NCBI GenBank assembly: GCA_017550165.1
Contig: JAFZQH010000021.1
Location: 60,003-124,002 of the forward strand
Length of the DNA stretch: 64,000 nucleotides
Source: Lachnospiraceae bacterium
GTDB lineage: Bacteria > Bacillota > Clostridia > Lachnospirales > Lachnospiraceae
Direction of reading: 5' to 3'
Shown here: one piece after another, positions 10,693-20,962 of the stretch
How positions within the stretch are numbered: the first letter of the stretch is position 1
Layout: each line of letters begins with the position of its first letter
Position numbers and translations under genes: made by a program
Notes under the pieces: model-generated
Seen by the model: the letters and a program-made list of their open reading frames with translations, nothing else
Told to the model about the DNA's origin: nothing
The model's database searches: none

Positions 10693-11691
10693 ATGGCAAT
10701 TATTGATGCTATCAAAGCAAAAGCAAAGACCGATATCAAGACTATCGCGCTTCCCGAGACTGAGGACGAGAGAACTTATCATGCAGCTGCCCAGGTTTTA
10801 AAAGAGGGTACAGCCAAGATCATACTTATAGGTAATACAGACGAGGTTAAGGCAAAGACCGCAGAGTTAAAGCTTGACCTTTCCGCATGCAAGATTGTTG
10901 ATCCTTCCAACTTCGAGAAGCTTGATGAATATGTAGCTACTCTTACAGAACTTCGTAAGGCTAAGGGCATGACCGAGGAGAAGGCAAGAGAGATCCTTAC
11001 CACAGATCGCCTTACATTCGGTGTTATGATGCTGAAAATGAAGGATGCCGACGGTATGGTTGCAGGCGCATGCCACTCTACAGCCGATACTATCAGACCT
11101 TCACTGCAGATACTTAAGACTGCTCCGGGAACAGAGCTTGTATCCGCCTTCTTCCTTATGGACGTTCCCAACTGTGAATACGGTAAAGACGGTATCTTCA
11201 TTTACGCTGACTCCGGACTTTGCCAGGATCCCAATCCGGAAGAACTGGCAGCCATCGCCAACAGCTCAGCCAAGAGCTTCAGGCAGCTGGTTGATGCAGA
11301 GCCGGTTATCGCCCTTCTTTCACATTCGACCAAGGGAAGCGCTAAGCATGCGATAGTTGACAAGGTTATCGAGGCTACTGAGATAGCTAAGAAGAAATAT
11401 CCGGAGCTTAAGCTTGACGGAGAGTTACAGGCAGATGCAGCCATCGTTCCGGCCATCGGAGCTTCCAAGGCTAAGGGCAGTGACGTTGCAGGACATGCAA
11501 ATGTGCTTATATTCCCCAACCTTGACTGCGGTAACATCGCATATAAGTTAACACAGAGACTTGCCAAGGCAGAAGCCTACGGACCTATCCTTCAGGGAAT
11601 CGCAGCCCCCGTTAATGACCTTTCAAGAGGCTGCTCCGCAGAGGATATCGCAGGTGTTGTCGCTATTACAGCAGTTCAATCGATGGGCTAA
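10693..11691 (+). CDS. pta: Phosphate acetyltransferase
   Basis: Converts acetyl-CoA and phosphate to acetyl phosphate. The start is the ATG at 10693 after GGAGATATACTC, giving 332 residues, typical for the short Pta class. Signatures include LPETEDERT near the N terminus, MVAGACHSTADTIRPSLQILKT, LLSHSTKGSAKH and ANVLIFPNLDCGNIAYKL. With ackA 15 bases downstream it forms the acetate-producing, ATP-yielding branch expected in a fermentative anaerobe. Confidence 0.97.
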   Translation: MAIIDAIKAKAKTDIKTIALPETEDERTYHAAAQVLKEGTAKIILIGNTDEVKAKTAELKLDLSACKIVDPSNFEKLDEYVATLTELRKAKGMTEEKAREILTTDRLTFGVMMLKMKDADGMVAGACHSTADTIRPSLQILKTAPGTELVSAFFLMDVPNCEYGKDGIFIYADSGLCQDPNPEELAAIANSSAKSFRQLVDAEPVIALLSHSTKGSAKHAIVDKVIEATEIAKKKYPELKLDGELQADAAIVPAIGASKAKGSDVAGHANVLIFPNLDCGNIAYKLTQRLAKAEAYGPILQGIAAPVNDLSRGCSAEDIAGVVAITAVQSMG

Positions 11692-11706
11692 TAAGGAGGA
11701 TTAATC

Positions 11707-12894
11707 ATGAATATTTTAGTAATCAATTGCGGAAGTTCATCCCTTAAATTCCAGCTTATCAACTCCGATTCCGAAGAAGTTCTTGCAAAGGGGCTTTGCG
11801 AGCGTATCGGTATCGACGGAGCTCTCACATATCAGAAGTCAGGATGTGACAAGGAAGAGAGCAAGCCCGCCATGCCGGATCACAAGAAGGCTATCCAGCT
11901 TGTGCTTGATGCTCTCATGAACGACAAGACAGGTGTTATCAAGGATCTTAAGGAAGTAGGAGCTGTAGGACACAGAGTCGTACACGGCGGAGAGAGATTT
12001 ACCAAGTCTGCAGTACTTACAGACGATGTAATAAAGGGAATCGAGGAGTGCAACGATCTTGCACCCCTTCATAACCCGGCTAACCTTATCGGCATCAACG
12101 CATGTAAGGAGCTTATGCCTTCAACACCCATGGTTGCCGTATTTGATACAGCATTCCATCAGACAATGCCTTCAAAGGCATACACATATGCTATACCTCA
12201 TGAGTATTATGACAAATATAAAGTAAGAAGATACGGATTCCACGGGACCAGCCATGCATACGTATCCAAGAGGACAGCTGAGATCCTGGGCAAGAAGTAT
12301 GACGAGCTTAAGACCATCGTATGTCACCTTGGAAATGGTGCTTCGATCTGCGCAGTTAACTGCGGAAAGTCCGTAGACACCACCATGGGACTTACACCCC
12401 TTGAAGGACTTGCAATGGGTACCCGTTCCGGTGATCTGGATCCCGCTATCGTTGAGTTTATCGCCAACAAGGACAAGCTCACCACAGCTGAGGCATTAAA
12501 TGTCCTTAATAAGAAGTCAGGTGTTCTTGGTATGTCAGGAGTATCATCAGACTTCAGGGATATCGAAGAGGCTGCTAACGGCGGCAACAAATTGGCTGCC
12601 AACGCTCTTGACGTATACTATTACAGAGTTGCCAAGTACATCGGCGCTTACATGGTAGCTCTAGGCGGAGCAGATGCCATCGCATTTACCGCAGGTCTGG
12701 GCGAGAACAGTATCACTGCTCGCGCCAACATCTGCAAGTATCTTGAGTTCTTAGGGATCAAGATCGATGATGCTGCCAACAACTGCAGAGGAAAAGAAGC
12801 TGTTATCTCTACAGCAGATTCCAAGGTTAAGGTTCTGGCAGTGCCCACTAATGAAGAACTGGCAATAGCAAGAGAGACTCTGGCACTTGTATAA
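11707..12894 (+). CDS. ackA: Acetate kinase
   Basis: Transfers phosphate from acetyl phosphate to ADP. 395 residues, the family norm. It starts [17 protein letters not shown] (ASKHA phosphate-1 motif), with [21 protein letters not shown], the [22 protein letters not shown] region and FTAGLGENS near the C terminus. AAGGAGG precedes the ATG. It is translated from the pta message. Confidence 0.98.
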   Translation: MNILVINCGSSSLKFQLINSDSEEVLAKGLCERIGIDGALTYQKSGCDKEESKPAMPDHKKAIQLVLDALMNDKTGVIKDLKEVGAVGHRVVHGGERFTKSAVLTDDVIKGIEECNDLAPLHNPANLIGINACKELMPSTPMVAVFDTAFHQTMPSKAYTYAIPHEYYDKYKVRRYGFHGTSHAYVSKRTAEILGKKYDELKTIVCHLGNGASICAVNCGKSVDTTMGLTPLEGLAMGTRSGDLDPAIVEFIANKDKLTTAEALNVLNKKSGVLGMSGVSSDFRDIEEAANGGNKLAANALDVYYYRVAKYIGAYMVALGGADAIAFTAGLGENSITARANICKYLEFLGIKIDDAANNCRGKEAVISTADSKVKVLAVPTNEELAIARETLALV

Positions 12895-12902
12895 AAACTT
12901 TA

Positions 12903-12931
12903 TTGACAAACATGTGCCTGTCCTGTATAAT
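12903..12931 (+). promoter_or_regulatory. Consensus promoter of rpmF
   Basis: TTGACA (12903-12908), exactly 17 bases, TATAAT (12926-12931): a perfect sigma-70/sigma-A consensus, the strongest in the window, 46 bases before the L32 start. Confidence 0.88.
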
Positions 12932-12976
12932 AGTGCAGAATGTTGATTAAAGTGGATCCTTAAGGGAGGTGTTAAG

Positions 12977-13156
12977 ATGTCTATTTGTCCCAAGAATAAA
13001 TCTTCTAAAGGTAGAAGAGACAGAAGAAGAGCTAACTGGAAGATGGAGGCTCCGGCCCTTGTTAAGTGCAGTAAGTGCGGCGAGCTTATGATGCCACACA
13101 GAGTATGCAAGGCATGTGGCTCATACAATAAGAAAGAGATCATTTCAGTAGATTAA
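12977..13156 (+). CDS. rpmF: 50S ribosomal protein L32
   Basis: 59 residues, MSICPKNKSSKGRRDRRRAN at the start, then a zinc-ribbon with CSKCG and CKACG (two CxxC pairs). This is the zinc-binding form of L32 typical of clostridia. GGGAGG lies before the ATG. It sits directly upstream of plsX, as in most bacteria, but a terminator separates them. Confidence 0.96.
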   Translation: MSICPKNKSSKGRRDRRRANWKMEAPALVKCSKCGELMMPHRVCKACGSYNKKEIISVD

Positions 13157-13160
13157 AACC

Positions 13161-13191
13161 AAAGCCCGCGAAAAAAGATTTCGTGGGCTTT
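13161..13191 (+). terminator. Intrinsic terminator after rpmF
   Basis: AAAGCCCGCGAAA (13161-13173) pairs with TTTCGTGGGCTTT (13179-13191), followed by more Ts. It ends 21 bases before the plsX start, so plsX expression probably depends on read-through. Confidence 0.85.
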
Positions 13192-13212
13192 TTTGCAAAA
13201 GGATATGTAGTT

Positions 13213-14208
13213 ATGTACAGAATTGTTGTAGATGCCATGGGCGGGGACAATGCCCCCGTATCCAATATACAGGGTGCGGTAGATGCGGTCAATTCCCGCG
13301 ATGACATTAAGATCCTGCTGGTGGGCAGGGAGGAGGACATCCTTCCCGAACTGGCGAAATACACCTATGATAAAGAACGTCTTGAAGTGGTGAACGCCAC
13401 AGAGGTCATCGAGACGGGAGAACCCCCGGTCATGGCCATCAGATCCAAGAAGGATTCTTCCATAGTAGTGGGAATGAAACTGGTAAAAGAGGGAGAGGCA
13501 GATGCCTTTGTATCAGCCGGAAGCTCGGGCGCCATCCTTGTGGGAGGCCAGGTTATAGTGGGTCGTATCAAGGGAGTGGACAGAGCGCCTCTGGCACCCC
13601 TTATCCCCACGGCTAAAGGATTCTCCCTTCTTATAGACTGTGGCGCCAATGTGGACGCCAGACCGGACCATCTCGTAACATTTGCCAAGATGGGCTCCAT
13701 ATACATGGAGAATATAGTCGGGGTTCCGAACCCAAAGGTTGCCATAGTCAACATCGGAGCCGAGGAAGAGAAGGGCAATCAGCTTGTTAAGGAGACATAT
13801 CCGCTTCTGAAAGAGTGCGAGGGGATCAACTTCACAGGCAGCATCGAGGCAAGGGATATTCCTGCCGGAGACGCGGATGTGGTGGTATGCGAGGCATTTG
13901 TGGGCAATGTTATCCTTAAGCTTTATGAAGGCCTTGCCAAGACCCTGGTATCCAAGATCAAGGAAGGCATAATGAGCTCTTTCCTGAGCAAGATAGGCGG
14001 AGCTCTGGTTAAGCCGGCCCTTAAAGCCACCCTGGCGGAGTTTGACGCATCGGAGCACGGAGGTGCACCCTTACTGGGCCTTAACGGCCTGGTGGTCAAG
14101 TCTCACGGCAACGCCACCAGGAAGGATATATGTAATGCTGTTAAACAGTGTGTAAGGTTTTCGGAACTTGCCATTAATGATAAGATAAGAGAGAAGCTGG
14201 GAGGTTAA
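13213..14208 (+). CDS. plsX: Phosphate acyltransferase PlsX
   Basis: Makes acyl phosphate from acyl-ACP for phospholipid synthesis; PlsY, which uses acyl phosphate, is encoded at 43.5 kb. The start is the ATG at 13213 (AAAGGA nine bases upstream), giving 331 residues beginning MYRIVVDAMGGDNAP. Other signatures are AFVSAGSSGAILVGG, LLIDCGANVDARPDHLV and VVCEAFVGNVILKLYEG. acpP follows after 2 bases, so the two are translationally coupled. Confidence 0.97.
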   Translation: MYRIVVDAMGGDNAPVSNIQGAVDAVNSRDDIKILLVGREEDILPELAKYTYDKERLEVVNATEVIETGEPPVMAIRSKKDSSIVVGMKLVKEGEADAFVSAGSSGAILVGGQVIVGRIKGVDRAPLAPLIPTAKGFSLLIDCGANVDARPDHLVTFAKMGSIYMENIVGVPNPKVAIVNIGAEEEKGNQLVKETYPLLKECEGINFTGSIEARDIPAGDADVVVCEAFVGNVILKLYEGLAKTLVSKIKEGIMSSFLSKIGGALVKPALKATLAEFDASEHGGAPLLGLNGLVVKSHGNATRKDICNAVKQCVRFSELAINDKIREKLGG

Positions 14209-14210
14209 GT

Positions 14211-14447
14211 ATGGAGCTTGAGAAATTAAAAGAGATCATAGCCGGAGTTCTTAATGTGGATGTTAATGAGATCACTCCGGAGACTACGTTTAAAGAGGAT
14301 CTTGGAGCAGACTCGCTGGACGTATTCCAGATCATTATGGAACTGGAGGATACCTTCGGAATATCCATAGAGAATGAAGCGGTGGAGCAGATCGTTACCG
14401 TGGGAGATGCTGCGACACAGATAAAGGAAGCGGTTGCCGGTAAATAA
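14211..14447 (+). CDS. acpP: Acyl carrier protein
   Basis: 78 residues, acidic, with the phosphopantetheine-attachment serine in LGADSLDVFQIIMELED. It carries acyl chains for fatty acid synthesis and for PlsX, encoded just upstream. Length and sequence are typical. Confidence 0.97.
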   Translation: MELEKLKEIIAGVLNVDVNEITPETTFKEDLGADSLDVFQIIMELEDTFGISIENEAVEQIVTVGDAATQIKEAVAGK

Positions 14448-14472
14448 GGCTTTTATTACGGGGAATTAAAAG

Positions 14473-15177
14473 ATGAATAACATGCAGAGTGAACATTTAC
14501 ACGAGCTTGAAACAGCCATAGGCTATACCTTCAAGGATTTTAAGCTTCTTGTTATGTCCATGACCCACAGCTCATACGCCAATGAGCATCACATCGATAA
14601 GCTGTATAATAACGAAAGACTGGAGTTCTTAGGGGACGCGGTATTAGAGATCATTACAAGTGATTATCTCTTCGCCGCATATCCCAAACATCATGAAGGT
14701 GACCTCACCAAGATGCGGGCCAGCATCGTGTGTGAGCAGACCCTGGCCCTGGCCGCCAAGGATATTTCCTTAGGGGATTACATTATGCTGGGCAAGGGAG
14801 AGGAGAAGACAGGGGGAAGACAGCGTGCCTCTGTTGTTTCCGATGCCATGGAAGCCTTGATCGGAGCCCTCTATCAGGATGGAGGGATCGAAAGCGCCAA
14901 GGATTTTATCATGAAATACATCCTGAAGGATATTAAGAACAAGCAGCTCTTTTATGACAGCAAGACCATCCTCCAGGAGATAGTCCAGAGTGATTATACC
15001 GGAGAGCTGGCATATGTCGTGGTGGGTGAGAAGGGACCGGACCATGATAAGCGTTTTATCGTGGAGGCACGGGTCGGAGACAAGACCATCGGCACCGGGC
15101 AGGGCCGTACCAAGAAGGCCGCCGAGCAGGAGGCTGCTTATAATGCACTTATGAAAACCAATAAGGGCGGAAACTGA
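14473..15177 (+). CDS. rnc: Ribonuclease III
   Basis: Double-stranded RNA endonuclease for rRNA and mRNA processing. 234 residues. The catalytic signature is NERLEFLGDAVLEIITS (about residues 42-58), with a second acidic cluster at SDAMEALIGALYQDGG, and a C-terminal dsRNA-binding domain ending GQGRTKKAAEQEAAYNAL. It lies between acpP and smc, the standard Firmicute order. If the type I antitoxin RNA at 1.9 kb is real, RNase III is a likely processor of that duplex (inference). Confidence 0.97.
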   Translation: MNNMQSEHLHELETAIGYTFKDFKLLVMSMTHSSYANEHHIDKLYNNERLEFLGDAVLEIITSDYLFAAYPKHHEGDLTKMRASIVCEQTLALAAKDISLGDYIMLGKGEEKTGGRQRASVVSDAMEALIGALYQDGGIESAKDFIMKYILKDIKNKQLFYDSKTILQEIVQSDYTGELAYVVVGEKGPDHDKRFIVEARVGDKTIGTGQGRTKKAAEQEAAYNALMKTNKGGN

Positions 15178-15183
15178 AAACAG

Positions 15184-18100
15184 ATGTATTTAAAGAGTAT
15201 TGAGATCCAAGGATTCAAATCCTTTGCAAATAAGATCAAATTTGATTTTCATAACGGGATCACGGGTATCGTAGGACCTAATGGCAGCGGCAAGAGTAAT
15301 GTTGCCGATGCTGTGCGTTGGGTTCTGGGTGAACAGAGAGTCAGGCAGCTTCGAGGTGTCTCCATGCAGGACATCATTTTCGCCGGAACTGAGAGCAGAA
15401 AGCCTCTGGGATATGCCTATGTTGCCATTACCCTTGATAATTCCGATCATTCCCTGGCAGTGGACTTCGAAGAGGTTACGGTTGCCAGAAGGATCTATCG
15501 TTCAGGCGAGAGTGAATATCTGATTAACGGAGTTCTCTGCCGCCTTAAGGATGTTAATGAACTTTTCTACGACACAGGTATAGGTAAAGAAGGTTATTCC
15601 ATCATAGGACAGGGTCAGATAGACCGTGTCCTTAGCGGCAAGCCTGAGGACAGAAGAGAGCTTTTCGATGAAGCGGCAGGAATAGTTAAGTTCAAACGCC
15701 GTAAGAACGAGGCCATCAGAAAGCTGGAGGACGCCAATAACTCCCTTGCCAGGGTCAATGATATCCTGGCCGAACTGGAGAATCAGGTAGGTCCCCTGGA
15801 AGAGCAGTCGAGGGTTGCCAGGGAGTACCTGGCCAAGAAGGAAGAACTTAAGCGCCTTGACATGAACATGTTCCTTATCGAGAACGACAGGATAGGGAAG
15901 GAACTTGAAGAGGGAGAGAAAGCATTTGCCATAGCCTCTGACAATCTGGAGGAGGTTAACAGGCAGTTTGAGAACGTTAAGCAGGAATATGACCGTATAG
16001 AAGAGGAATTGTCTGACATAGGAGGCCAGATCGATTCCGCCAAGGAGACCATGAATGAGAATGCCGTAGAGAAGGGGCGCCTTGAGGGACGTATCGCCCT
16101 CCTCTCCGAGCAGATCAAGGGCATAGAAGCGGTACTGGACTCGGCATCAGAGAGGAGTGCAGGCCTTGACAGGGAAATAAGGGACAGGGAGACACAGCTG
16201 GCTGACTATGAAGAGCAGAAAGTCAAGCTCTTGGCCGACATAGCCGACAAGGAGCAGGTGCGTGATGCTGCAGAGAGCTATCTGGGTTCGGTCCTTGATG
16301 AGATCAAGCGCCTTGAAGGACTGAATGAAGCCGCCAAGACCGCCATCTTAAAGATTGTTAACGAGAAGGGTATCGTTAATGCCAAGTTCCAGCGTCTGGA
16401 CGAGAGGATGGAGCAGGCCAATATCCGTAAAGCGGAGCTGGACCAGCGATTTCTTAAGATAAAGAGCGAGGAAGAGGAGAAGCAGAAGCTCCTGGACGGA
16501 TACAGGAAGCAGCTTGAGGACGCCTCATCTCTTATAGTGGAACTTGAAAATGAGTCCAATGACCTAAAAGATAACATCCGGGAGATTTCCATAAAGATAG
16601 AGGATACCCAGAGAGAATCCATAGAGTTGAACGGTCGCTACCAGAAGACTGAGACCAGGCTGGAATCACTCCGTAACATGACAGAACGCTATGAGGGTTA
16701 CGGTAACTCCATCAAGAAGGTAATGGAGCAGAGGCTTAACTATTCCGGTATTATAGGTGTCGTTGCAGACATCATCAAGGTTGATAAAAAATATGAGACA
16801 GCCATAGAGACTGCCCTGGGGGGTAATATCCAGAATATCGTTACCAGGGACGAGAATACGGCCAAGGATATGATAGAGTTCCTCAAGAAGAACAAGCTGG
16901 GCCGAGCCACATTTCTCCCCTTATCAAGTGTTAAGCCGGGAGCAGGCTTAAAGGATGAGTCCGTTCTTAAGGAGAAGGGGGTGCTGGGCGAAGCATCTGA
17001 CCTCGTGGAGGTGGAGAGCAAGTATTCGGATATCATCAAATACCTTCTTCACAGGATGATAGTAGTTGATGATATAGATAATGCCATCGCGCTGGCTGCC
17101 CATGCTGACAGGTCGTTGCAGATAGTCACCCTTGAGGGTGAATTCTTAAAGCCCGGCGGTTCCATGACGGGAGGAGCATTTAAGAATTCCAGCAATCTCC
17201 TGGGAAGAAGGCGGGAGATAGAGACCTATGAGAAAGAACTGACCAAGCTCTCCAAGGAAGGTGAGAAACTTCTTGACCGGATCCGTGATCTTGAGAAGGA
17301 CAAGGCCAAAGTGGAAGAGAAGCTGGCTTCCCTGGAAGAGAAGATAAAGGAGCAGTACATAGCCCAGAATACTGCCAAGATGAATGTTGACTCTGCCGAA
17401 TCAGGAATAGAACAGATAGGGATCGACAATGCTTCCCTCATCACCGACAGAGATGAGATCAACAGCCTGATAATGGATATCAGGGATTCCAGAGAGCTTA
17501 TAGAGCTTGAGATAGACATGGCCGACAAGCAGAAGGCCGAGCAGGAGGCCCTGATCGAGCAGTATGAGGCAGAACTTAAGAAGCAGGATCAGGAAGAGAG
17601 GGATTATAACCTCAAGGTATCCGGTATAGTCCTTGAATACTCCAATCTCAAACAGCAGGAGGAATTCCTTAATACCAACATTAACCGTGTTACGGAGGAG
17701 TTGGAGAGATTCAAGGCTGAGCAGGAGAATTTCAGCGCCGATGAATCCAGGTCAAAGGCTGATGCCGATGGCAAACGCCTTGAGATAGAGCAGGTGACTG
17801 CCGATATCGAGAAATTGGATGCATCATCGGAAGACCTTAAGAACAGGATAGAGACATTAACGGCCCTTCGGGATGAAAAAAGGGATGCTCACGGCAACTT
17901 CTTTGAGAACTGGAACAAGCTGGCCGAGCAGAGGACAGGCCTTGAAAAAGAGACCACCAGGCTTACCGCCGCCAGGGAGAGGCTGGAGGAGAATCTCAAT
18001 AACTTAAGAAGCTACATTTGGGAAGAATATGAGATGACATATAATTCCGTGCTTCCCTTCAGGGACGAGAGCCTTGTGAACATTTCCAAGATCAAGAAGG

Positions 18101-18777
18101 CCATCTCAGGTATCAAGGATGATATCAGGAGCCTGGGAGACGTTAACGTCAATGCCATCGAGGATTACAAGAATGTGTCGGAGCGGTATGAACTGTATAG
18201 GACCCAGCATGATGATATCATAGCTTCCGAGAAGGTTCTGGAGGAGCAGATAGAAGAACTGGATGAGGGCATGCGCAGGCAGTTCTCCGAGCAGTTTGTC
18301 ATAATTAACAGAGAGTTTGACAAGGCCTTTAAGGAACTTTTCGGAGGAGGAAGCGGAAGCCTTGAACTTGTATCCGACGATATACTGGAGAGCGGCGTAA
18401 GGATCACGGCCCAGCCTCCCGGCAAGAAGCTCCAGAACATGGAACTCTTATCCGGTGGAGAAAGGGCGCTGACTGCCATTTCACTGCTTTTTGCCATACA
18501 GAACATGAAGCCTTCGCCTTTCTGTCTCCTGGATGAGATAGAAGCAGCCCTGGATGACTCCAATGTGGTGAGATTTGCCAAGTATCTGAATAAACTGACC
18601 AAATACACTCAGTTTATCATTATCACCCACAGAAGAGGAACCATGAACGCTGCAGACCGTCTTTATGGTATCACCATGCAGGAGAAGGGAGTATCCACCC
18701 TGGTATCGGTTAACCTTATAGAGGATGAGATCGACCGGGAAGAAGAAGAGATGAAGAAGGCCAATAAGATCAGTTAA
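15184..18777 (+). CDS. smc: Chromosome segregation ATPase SMC
   Basis: The 1,197 residues have the full SMC architecture: N-terminal Walker A GPNGSGKSN (about residue 32), long coiled coil (about 170-500), hinge with SGIIGVVADIIKV and TALGGNIQNIVT (about 515-675), second coiled coil (about 680-1,020), and a C-terminal head with signature LLSGGERALTAISLLFAI and Walker B FCLLDEIEAALDD. It compacts and segregates the chromosome with ScpA/ScpB, which are not in this window. It begins 6 bases after rnc. Confidence 0.98.
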   Translation: MYLKSIEIQGFKSFANKIKFDFHNGITGIVGPNGSGKSNVADAVRWVLGEQRVRQLRGVSMQDIIFAGTESRKPLGYAYVAITLDNSDHSLAVDFEEVTVARRIYRSGESEYLINGVLCRLKDVNELFYDTGIGKEGYSIIGQGQIDRVLSGKPEDRRELFDEAAGIVKFKRRKNEAIRKLEDANNSLARVNDILAELENQVGPLEEQSRVAREYLAKKEELKRLDMNMFLIENDRIGKELEEGEKAFAIASDNLEEVNRQFENVKQEYDRIEEELSDIGGQIDSAKETMNENAVEKGRLEGRIALLSEQIKGIEAVLDSASERSAGLDREIRDRETQLADYEEQKVKLLADIADKEQVRDAAESYLGSVLDEIKRLEGLNEAAKTAILKIVNEKGIVNAKFQRLDERMEQANIRKAELDQRFLKIKSEEEEKQKLLDGYRKQLEDASSLIVELENESNDLKDNIREISIKIEDTQRESIELNGRYQKTETRLESLRNMTERYEGYGNSIKKVMEQRLNYSGIIGVVADIIKVDKKYETAIETALGGNIQNIVTRDENTAKDMIEFLKKNKLGRATFLPLSSVKPGAGLKDESVLKEKGVLGEASDLVEVESKYSDIIKYLLHRMIVVDDIDNAIALAAHADRSLQIVTLEGEFLKPGGSMTGGAFKNSSNLLGRRREIETYEKELTKLSKEGEKLLDRIRDLEKDKAKVEEKLASLEEKIKEQYIAQNTAKMNVDSAESGIEQIGIDNASLITDRDEINSLIMDIRDSRELIELEIDMADKQKAEQEALIEQYEAELKKQDQEERDYNLKVSGIVLEYSNLKQQEEFLNTNINRVTEELERFKAEQENFSADESRSKADADGKRLEIEQVTADIEKLDASSEDLKNRIETLTALRDEKRDAHGNFFENWNKLAEQRTGLEKETTRLTAARERLEENLNNLRSYIWEEYEMTYNSVLPFRDESLVNISKIKKAISGIKDDIRSLGDVNVNAIEDYKNVSERYELYRTQHDDIIASEKVLEEQIEELDEGMRRQFSEQFVIINREFDKAFKELFGGGSGSLELVSDDILESGVRITAQPPGKKLQNMELLSGGERALTAISLLFAIQNMKPSPFCLLDEIEAALDDSNVVRFAKYLNKLTKYTQFIIITHRRGTMNAADRLYGITMQEKGVSTLVSVNLIEDEIDREEEEMKKANKIS

Positions 18778-18792
18778 CAATGAGGGTATACA

Positions 18793-19737
18793 ATGAGTGA
18801 GGAAAACAAAGGTTTCTTCGGACGTCTTGTGGCGGGACTTGCCAAGACCAGGGACAATATAGTATCCGGGATCGATGGTGTGTTTAACGGTTTTTCCAAG
18901 ATAGATGATGATTTCTATGAAGAGATAGAAGAGATACTCATCATGGGAGATATCGGGGTCCATACCACGGAGAATATTATAGAAAATCTCAGATCAAAAG
19001 TTAAGGAAGCGCATATTAAGGAGCCGGAGCAGTGCAAGCAGCTTCTTATAGATGAGATCAAGAACTCCATGAATGTGGGGGAGAATGCCTATGACTACGA
19101 GCATGAGACCAGTGTGGTCCTTGTCATCGGTGTTAACGGCGTAGGTAAGACCACATCCATCGGTAAGCTGGCCTTCCAGCTTAAGAATCAGGGAAGGCGT
19201 GTGATCCTGGCTGCAGCCGATACCTTCCGTGCGGCGGCAGGTGAACAGCTGGCTGAATGGGCCAACAGGGCAGGTGTGGAGATCATAGGCGGTCAGGAAG
19301 GCGCTGACCCGGCTTCGGTCGTCTTCGATGCCGTGGCAGCTGCCAAGTCACGTAAGGCTGACGTGCTGATCTGTGATACTGCGGGAAGGCTCCACAACAA
19401 GAAGAACCTCATGGCGGAGCTGGGGAAGATCGACAAGATCATTAACAATGAATTCCCGGATGCCCACAGGGAGACCTTTGTGGTACTGGATGGGACCACA
19501 GGCCAGAATGCGCTGGCTCAGGCAAAGGAATTCTCCGAGGTGGCTCCCATTACGGGTATCATTTTAACCAAGCTTGATGGTACTGCCAAAGGCGGTATCG
19601 CAGTGGCCGTACAGTCAGAGCTGGGTATCCCGGTGAAATACATCGGTGTGGGTGAAGCTATCGAGGATATGCAGAAATTCGATGCAGACAGGTTTGTAGA
19701 TGCACTTTTCAATGTAGGGGTGAAGACGGATGAATGA
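18793..19737 (+). CDS. ftsY: Signal recognition particle receptor FtsY
   Basis: 314 residues. The short N domain is followed by the GTPase G domain, with GVNGVGKTTSIGKLA (about residues 112-126), ADTFRAAAGEQL, DTAGRLHNKKNLM and TKLDGTAKGG. It docks the Ffh-ribosome complex at the membrane; Ffh is encoded at 21.4 kb. It lacks the long acidic A domain of enterobacteria, as is usual in Firmicutes. Confidence 0.97.
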   Translation: MSEENKGFFGRLVAGLAKTRDNIVSGIDGVFNGFSKIDDDFYEEIEEILIMGDIGVHTTENIIENLRSKVKEAHIKEPEQCKQLLIDEIKNSMNVGENAYDYEHETSVVLVIGVNGVGKTTSIGKLAFQLKNQGRRVILAAADTFRAAAGEQLAEWANRAGVEIIGGQEGADPASVVFDAVAAAKSRKADVLICDTAGRLHNKKNLMAELGKIDKIINNEFPDAHRETFVVLDGTTGQNALAQAKEFSEVAPITGIILTKLDGTAKGGIAVAVQSELGIPVKYIGVGEAIEDMQKFDADRFVDALFNVGVKTDE

Positions 19738-20947
19738 ACTGACCATAGAAAAATTCGAAGAAGCAGCTGAGATAGTCATGCGGGTGACCAACAAGACCAA
19801 GCTGGTCTACAGCGATTATTTCAGCGATCAGACAGGCAACAAGGTATACTTTAAGCCTGAGAACATGCAGGTGACGGGAGCCTATAAAGTGAGGGGCGCT
19901 TATTATAAGATAAGCACTATGAGCAAGGCCGAGAGGGAAAAGGGGATCATTGCCGCATCTTCGGGCAATCACGCCCTGGGAGTGGCATATGCCGCCAGAC
20001 AGTTCGGCATCAAAGCTACTGTTATGATGCCTGCCACCACACCTCTTATAAAGGTTAATTCCACTAAGGACCTGGGAGCAGAGGTGGTGCTTTTCGGAGA
20101 CGATTATGATGCAACCTGTGCTGAGGCCATGAGGGTTGCTGAAGAGAAGGGCCTTACCTTCGTTCATCCCTTCGATGATCTGGATATCGCCACAGGACAG
20201 GGAACCATTGCCATGGAGATCGTAAAGGAACTTCCTACGGTTGAATATATTCTTGTTCCCGTGGGAGGCGGCGGACTTGTATGCGGAGTGGCTGCTCTTG
20301 CCAAAATGTTAAATCCCAATATAAAGATCATTGGTGTTGAATCAGCAGGTGCCAACTGTCTGGAGGTTGCCTTAAAGCATAACGAGGTTACGGCACTGCC
20401 TGAGGTTAATACAATTGCAGACGGTACTGCCATGAAATGCGCCGGCAGGACCATTTTCCCCTTCATAAAGGAGAACTTAGACGGCATCATTACCGTGGAG
20501 GATTCGGAGCTTATCGTTGCTTTTCTTGATATGGTCGAGAATCATAAGATGATAGTGGAGAATTCCGGGCTTCTTTCTGTGGCGGCCTTAAAGCACCTGG
20601 ATGTGGAGGATAAGAAGGTGGTATCCATCCTTACAGGCGGTAATATGGACGTTATCACCATGTCTTCCATCGTTCAGCACGGTCTTATCCAGAGGGATCG
20701 TATATTTACCGTGTCCGTTCTTCTGCCGGATAAGCCCGGTGAGCTGACCAATGTTTCCAGGATCATCGCGGAAGAGAAGGGTAATGTCGTTAAGCTGGAT
20801 CATAACCAGTTCGTGTCCACCAACCGCAATGCGGCGGTGGAACTGAAGATCACTATGGAGGCCTTCGGAACGGAGCATAAGGAGCAGATCATACATGCGC
20901 TAAGGTCCGGAGGGTACAGGCCGAAGATAATTATGACTATGCTTTAG
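19730..20947 (+). CDS. ilvA: Threonine ammonia-lyase (threonine dehydratase) with ACT domain
   Basis: PLP enzyme that deaminates threonine to 2-oxobutanoate. 405 residues, overlapping ftsY by 8 bases. The PLP lysine is Lys53 in GAYKVRGAYYK; SSGNHALG and the glycine-rich VGGGGLVCG phosphate loop follow. The last 75 residues (FTVSVLLPDKPGELTNVSRI) form one ACT domain. A single ACT domain fits the shorter catabolic/TdcB-like or B. subtilis-like type; the symbol is given loosely. Its place between ftsY and ylxM-ffh is unusual. Confidence 0.92.
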   Translation: MNELTIEKFEEAAEIVMRVTNKTKLVYSDYFSDQTGNKVYFKPENMQVTGAYKVRGAYYKISTMSKAEREKGIIAASSGNHALGVAYAARQFGIKATVMMPATTPLIKVNSTKDLGAEVVLFGDDYDATCAEAMRVAEEKGLTFVHPFDDLDIATGQGTIAMEIVKELPTVEYILVPVGGGGLVCGVAALAKMLNPNIKIIGVESAGANCLEVALKHNEVTALPEVNTIADGTAMKCAGRTIFPFIKENLDGIITVEDSELIVAFLDMVENHKMIVENSGLLSVAALKHLDVEDKKVVSILTGGNMDVITMSSIVQHGLIQRDRIFTVSVLLPDKPGELTNVSRIIAEEKGNVVKLDHNQFVSTNRNAAVELKITMEAFGTEHKEQIIHALRSGGYRPKIIMTML

Positions 20948-20962
20948 TATTTAAGAAAAGGG